From an uncultured Rickettsiales bacterium (GTDB taxonomy: Bacteria; Pseudomonadota; Alphaproteobacteria; Rickettsiales; UBA1997), in assembly GCA_944390875.1 (NCBI GenBank), contig CALXRO010000044.1, forward strand, positions 1-10,448: a DNA stretch of 10,448 nucleotides, read 5' to 3'. A program made the translations under genes and the position numbers. The notes beneath the pieces were generated by a model, which was not told the origin of the DNA, searched no databases, and was given only the letters and a program-made list of their open reading frames with translations. Shown here piece by piece: positions 7,499 to 10,448 of the stretch. The first letter of the stretch is position 1. Every line of letters begins with the position of its first letter.

Positions 7499-8905
7499 TA
7501 CGATTCTAAAAGAATTATTAATATTATTTTTCTTATTATTAACCCAGTTTAAAAATTGACTAGTAGAATCAACTTGATCATTGTATTGACCATTAGGAAA
7601 TGCCAAAAGTTCATATTCGTAATCAAATAGCCATATATCATTTTGTTTTATAAAAACTCTGCGACTTTCAAACATAGGAGTTACAGAGGCAAATCTTGTG
7701 ATTTTATCTTTTATTGCTTTTATGGCTATTATATTAATTTTTAATTCTTTTCTCAAATCTTGTATGAGTGATTGTCCACTGGCTTTATCTTCTATAAGAA
7801 CTGCATTAGGTTGCCATTTATTTATAAGTTTTATTGTTTCATTTTTTAGTTCTGGATATTCAAGCCATTTTCTGAAAGTGTCTATTAGATAATACTTATT
7901 TTCATATTCGCCCCATATCGTGCATACAGTTGGATCATTTTTTATTCCAGTTTTTATTGCAGTATCAAAACTAAGGTAAATATTATTGTAATTATAATCA
8001 TTTTGATATTTGTATAGCCATTCTTTCTTAAAAATACTATTTGTATTTAACATTGGTTTTTGCAAATATTGTGCATTAAAAAAATAACTACCCATATCTT
8101 TTTTTATTTTTTCAATTTCATCTTTATTTTCTCTTTCTGGAAAAAGGTATTCACCAGGTAAAATAATTTTTTCAAATTTTCCTACTTTAATTTCTGTATA
8201 ATTTTCAAAATAAACTGGTAGATTTAGATGAAACCAACCGTTTTTATCTTTTTCTAATAAATATCCAGTTAGATCATTTGGATGTAAACGTTGCATAACA
8301 ATTATGATGACGCCATTTTTCTTATCATCAAGTCTACTACTAAATGTATTACTATACCAATTTAAAGTTTTTTCTCTATATTTATTACTTAATACTTGTT
8401 GTGGATTATGTGGATCATCTATGATTAATATATCACCACCTTCTCCAGTTAATGTGCCACCAACAGATGTTGCAAATCTATAACCATTCATAGTTGTAGA
8501 AAATTTATATTTTTCATTCTGATTTCTACTAAGAATACAATTTGGAAATAAATTTTTGAACCAATTGCTTCGCATTATTAATCTTGAATCTAATGAATGT
8601 TTAATGGCTAATTTTTCTGAATAACTAGCAATAACTATTCTTTTATTTGGCCATTTACCTAATATCCAAGTAGGAAAAGAAACACTAACACAAAAAGATT
8701 TTAAATATCTTGGAGGTATATTTATTATCAATCTTTTTATGTTTCCGTTTATAACTTCTTCAAGAGCGCTAGATATTGCATAAATATGCCAATTTTTTTG
8801 ACAAAAACAGTCTTGGTTTACAATTGGAAAACTTCTTAAGAAGAAGTAAAATAAATTTTGTTTATATAACAAATTAGTATATGATTTTAATTGTTTATTA
8901 TGCAA
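7490..8905 (-). CDS. Phage/GTA-type terminase large subunit
   Basis: A 471-aa large terminase, the packaging motor that cuts and pumps DNA into a capsid. The N-terminal ATPase has the Walker A-like PPRYLKS (64-70) in RLIINIPPRYLKS, the following VSFPTWILGKWPNKRIVIASYS typical of the family, and Walker B ILIIDDPHNP (159-168). The C-terminal RNase H-like nuclease has its acidic residues in YLSFDTAIKTG (Asp314), VLIEDKASGQS (Glu372/Asp373) and YNDQVDST (Asp443/Asp446). Length and both domains are complete and resemble terminases of alphaproteobacterial prophages and gene transfer agents. The start is TTG at 8905: an in-frame stop lies 9 codons upstream, and the first internal ATG (residue 111) would remove Walker A. 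No Shine-Dalgarno is seen, but a TATAAT lies 23 nt upstream. No portal, capsid or tail gene is adjacent, so it is isolated; a GTA remnant or relic prophage gene is likely. Confidence 0.93.
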   Translation of the reverse strand: MHNKQLKSYTNLLYKQNLFYFFLRSFPIVNQDCFCQKNWHIYAISSALEEVINGNIKRLIINIPPRYLKSFCVSVSFPTWILGKWPNKRIVIASYSEKLAIKHSLDSRLIMRSNWFKNLFPNCILSRNQNEKYKFSTTMNGYRFATSVGGTLTGEGGDILIIDDPHNPQQVLSNKYREKTLNWYSNTFSSRLDDKKNGVIIIVMQRLHPNDLTGYLLEKDKNGWFHLNLPVYFENYTEIKVGKFEKIILPGEYLFPERENKDEIEKIKKDMGSYFFNAQYLQKPMLNTNSIFKKEWLYKYQNDYNYNNIYLSFDTAIKTGIKNDPTVCTIWGEYENKYYLIDTFRKWLEYPELKNETIKLINKWQPNAVLIEDKASGQSLIQDLRKELKINIIAIKAIKDKITRFASVTPMFESRRVFIKQNDIWLFDYEYELLAFPNGQYNDQVDSTSQFLNWVNNKKNNINNSFRIVRL

Positions 8906-8928
8906 TATAAAGGTATCTGTTCTAAAAT

Positions 8929-8934
8929 ATTATA
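8929..8934 (-). promoter_or_regulatory. Candidate -10 box of the terminase gene
   Basis: A perfect TATAAT on the minus strand lies 23 nt before the TTG start, the same distance as at rarA and the TPR gene. No convincing -35 box is seen at 16-18 nt, so support is limited. Confidence 0.32.
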
Positions 8935-8938
8935 AAAT

Positions 8939-8957
8939 ATAATAAAGTTTTTATTAT
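8939..8957 (-). terminator. Weak hairpin after the membrane-tail gene
   Basis: A perfect 8-bp inverted repeat (arms 8939-8946 and 8950-8957, 3-nt loop) starts 10 nt after the TAA of the upstream gene and is followed on the minus strand by T-rich sequence. The stem contains no G-C pair, so it would be unstable. It is offered because of position and symmetry. Confidence 0.3.
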
Positions 8958-8966
8958 GGAACTATA

Positions 8967-10448
8967 TTATTTTTCAGAATGATTATTTTTTTCAAATTCT
9001 TCAGCTTCTTTCATCATTTTATTGAATTTTTCAAGTTTTTTCTCAATCTTGGCTTGTAAGGCTGCATTTTTCTCTTCTTTTGTCATTTTTTTAGTTGTAC
9101 CATCTTCTTTTGCAATACTTACTATAGTTCCATTGTCTTCGGTAGAAGTTATAATATACTCAACATTATCAACTTTTAATATGCAATTTGCATCCTTAAC
9201 TTCAAATATCTTTGTTCCATCTTGATCAAATATAGCAGATGTGTCAACTTTTTTATTGCCATCTGAATTTTCTTCTAATTTTATTTTATATTCTTCTCCT
9301 TCGTCATCTTTAACTAATATTTCATTGCTACTTGAGTCTTTTTTTTCAAAACTTGAACCAGATACTATATTATAATAAATTCCTTTACTTCCATAACTAG
9401 ACATTTCTAAATATTTTTGCATATTCTCAACTATATAATCTTCTATCTCATAATCGATATCATCATTTTCTCTTAATTCAGTGAGGTAATTCATATTATT
9501 TTTACCAAATAAACTTTTAAGTGTAATGTTTTTTGAATTTCTTATTGCTTCCATCAAACCTTTTTTATCCTTGGATTTTAGTGATTCTATAATTAATTTT
9601 CTGTTTGATTTTCCATAATTATCTGAGAATACATCATAATTCAAATCTGCCATACCTTTTCTGTTATATTCATTGGCAGCAAATTTTTGTAAATAATCCT
9701 TTATTCTAGAGGCTTCTTCACCACTGATATTTTTAATATTACCTGATATTTTTGAAGCCATTTTTTGGCCAAAAATCTTCTTAGACAGCTCAGATTTTAA
9801 AGATTCTAAATGTTTTCTTAAGGCTTTATTACCTTTTCTACTAAGTAGTGCTGTAACTTCACTTTTAACTTTATTAGAAGACCATATATTCTTTATTTGT
9901 TCAAATGTTTTTGACCATTTTCCTCCTTCTCTCTTTTTTCTTTCTTTGTAAGCTTCAACATCAGCCTCAGTATTATCGATTTTTTTACCAATTTTATTAC
10001 CAACAAAAGGAATACCTGTTAGTGGTTTTACATAATCCAAAAGGCCATTTTTTGTCAAAGTCCTTTTGGCTTTTTCTTTATCACCAGTTAATGCTTCTAC
10101 TCCAGCTTTAAAACCAGAGCCAATACGCTTGCCATGGGCTAATAAGTTTCCACCTAAACCTTTTTCTAAATCTAAAAAAGCTTTTGTTGTTCTTAATATA
10201 CCAGATTCTTTTTGTAATGCCGCTAAACCCATTGTACTACCAAAATTTTTAAATTGCTTGCTTATACTAAATTCACCAGTGGTAGCAGCAAGCATTGCAT
10301 TTTTACCACCAGTATTTGCTGTAGCACCATCTATAGTTAAAATATTATTTATAATATTCATAACTTCTTTTATTAATGTATCAAACATAATAACCAAAAG
10401 TGCTGTTATTAATATATTTGCAACATACCATATAAAATAATTATCCGG
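8967..10448 (-). CDS. C-terminal part of a membrane protein with a long charged tail, possibly VirB6/TrbL-like
   Basis: The frame is open from the TAA at 8969-8967 to the right edge (493 codons), so the true start lies outside. The TTG at 10397 and ATG at 10388 are internal, since 17 further sense codons continue upstream (PDNYFIWYVANILITAL). The visible N-terminal end is one membrane helix (about 4-22) followed by a short amphipathic stretch. A hydrophilic tail of about 450 residues follows. It has a Gly/Ala-rich section (about 40-145, including GKNAMLAATTGEF and LGGNLLAHGKRIGSGFKAGV), a Lys-rich helical middle, a probable beta-rich section (about 370-445), and a Lys/Glu coiled coil at the end. 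A last membrane helix followed by a long soluble tail is the plan of Rickettsiales VirB6-like type IV secretion channel proteins and TrbL relatives. I recognise no diagnostic motif, so the family is an inference. The gene is upstream of the terminase by 61 bp. Confidence 0.85.
   Translation of the reverse strand, partial: PDNYFIWYVANILITALLVIMFDTLIKEVMNIINNILTIDGATANTGGKNAMLAATTGEFSISKQFKNFGSTMGLAALQKESGILRTTKAFLDLEKGLGGNLLAHGKRIGSGFKAGVEALTGDKEKAKRTLTKNGLLDYVKPLTGIPFVGNKIGKKIDNTEADVEAYKERKKREGGKWSKTFEQIKNIWSSNKVKSEVTALLSRKGNKALRKHLESLKSELSKKIFGQKMASKISGNIKNISGEEASRIKDYLQKFAANEYNRKGMADLNYDVFSDNYGKSNRKLIIESLKSKDKKGLMEAIRNSKNITLKSLFGKNNMNYLTELRENDDIDYEIEDYIVENMQKYLEMSSYGSKGIYYNIVSGSSFEKKDSSSNEILVKDDEGEEYKIKLEENSDGNKKVDTSAIFDQDGTKIFEVKDANCILKVDNVEYIITSTEDNGTIVSIAKEDGTTKKMTKEEKNAALQAKIEKKLEKFNKMMKEAEEFEKNNHSEK

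Noticed and set aside
7490..8905. Walker A PPRYLKS, lacking the usual glycine before Lys, as a sign of inactivation
   Set aside because: From memory, related alphaproteobacterial terminases carry PPR-x-LKS at this place, and all other ATPase and nuclease motifs are intact.
10386..10397. TTG at 10397 or ATG at 10388 as the true start of the right-edge gene
   Set aside because: Sense codons continue in frame for 17 more triplets to the edge and complete a membrane helix (FIWYVANILITALLVIMF), so the start lies outside the window.
10066..10440. A 124-codon plus-strand open frame
   Set aside because: It is antisense to the membrane-tail gene, whose minus-strand frame is open through the window edge and has plausible protein composition. 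The plus frame has no family resemblance and no ribosome binding site.
1..10448. CRISPR array, tRNA, rRNA, insertion sequence, attachment site or recoded stop codons
   Set aside because: No regularly spaced repeats, cloverleaf sequence, transposase motif or terminal inverted repeats were seen. Trp codons checked are TGG, and all visible stops are TAA or TAG with no in-frame TGA, so the standard code suffices.

Overview
The window is very A+T-rich, gene-dense bacterial DNA. It uses the standard code, with Trp as TGG and only TAA or TAG stops. Protein features suggest an intracellular or host-associated Gram-negative bacterium, most plausibly an alphaproteobacterium of the Rickettsiales or Holosporales type: extreme AT bias, an alphaproteobacterial-style GTA/prophage terminase, a possible VirB6-like membrane protein tail, and RarA. 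No rRNA, tRNA or other lineage marker is present, so this placement is an inference.

Layout, left to right. (1) Positions 1-1115, minus: a membrane-anchored TPR protein whose C-terminus lies off the left edge. (2) Positions 1171-5252, minus: a tight three-gene operon, transcribed from 5252 down to 1171. It encodes a glutaredoxin-like CxxC domain fused to a multi-pass membrane region, a beta-CASP metallo-beta-lactamase RNA nuclease, and a thymidine phosphorylase-family protein of the AMP-phosphorylase type. Gaps are 7 and 16 nt, and a hairpin terminator closes the unit. (3) Positions 5405-6127, plus: UMP kinase pyrH, the only plus-strand gene, divergent from the operon and convergent with rarA with a 2-bp gap. 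(4) Positions 6130-7413, minus: rarA (mgsA), with a near-consensus promoter. (5) Positions 7490-8905, minus: a stand-alone phage/GTA terminase large subunit with a TTG start. (6) From 8967 off the right edge, minus: the C-terminal part of a membrane protein with a long charged tail.

Three themes tie the window together. Nucleotide and RNA metabolism: the beta-CASP nuclease and the phosphorylase could act in sequence to recycle RNA into bases and ribose phosphates, with pyrH supplying UDP. DNA maintenance and mobile-derived genes: rarA and the terminase. Envelope proteins: the TPR protein, the redox membrane protein and the VirB6-like tail. Intergenic regions are very short. In several of them a hairpin is followed directly by a promoter whose -10 box lies 20-27 nt from the next start codon, so leaders are short and good Shine-Dalgarno sequences are rare. 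The least ordinary items are the redox/membrane fusion that seems to have lost the membrane cysteines of CcdA/DsbD relatives, the overlapping terminator and promoter at 1131-1167, the nuclease-phosphorylase pairing, and the isolated terminase.
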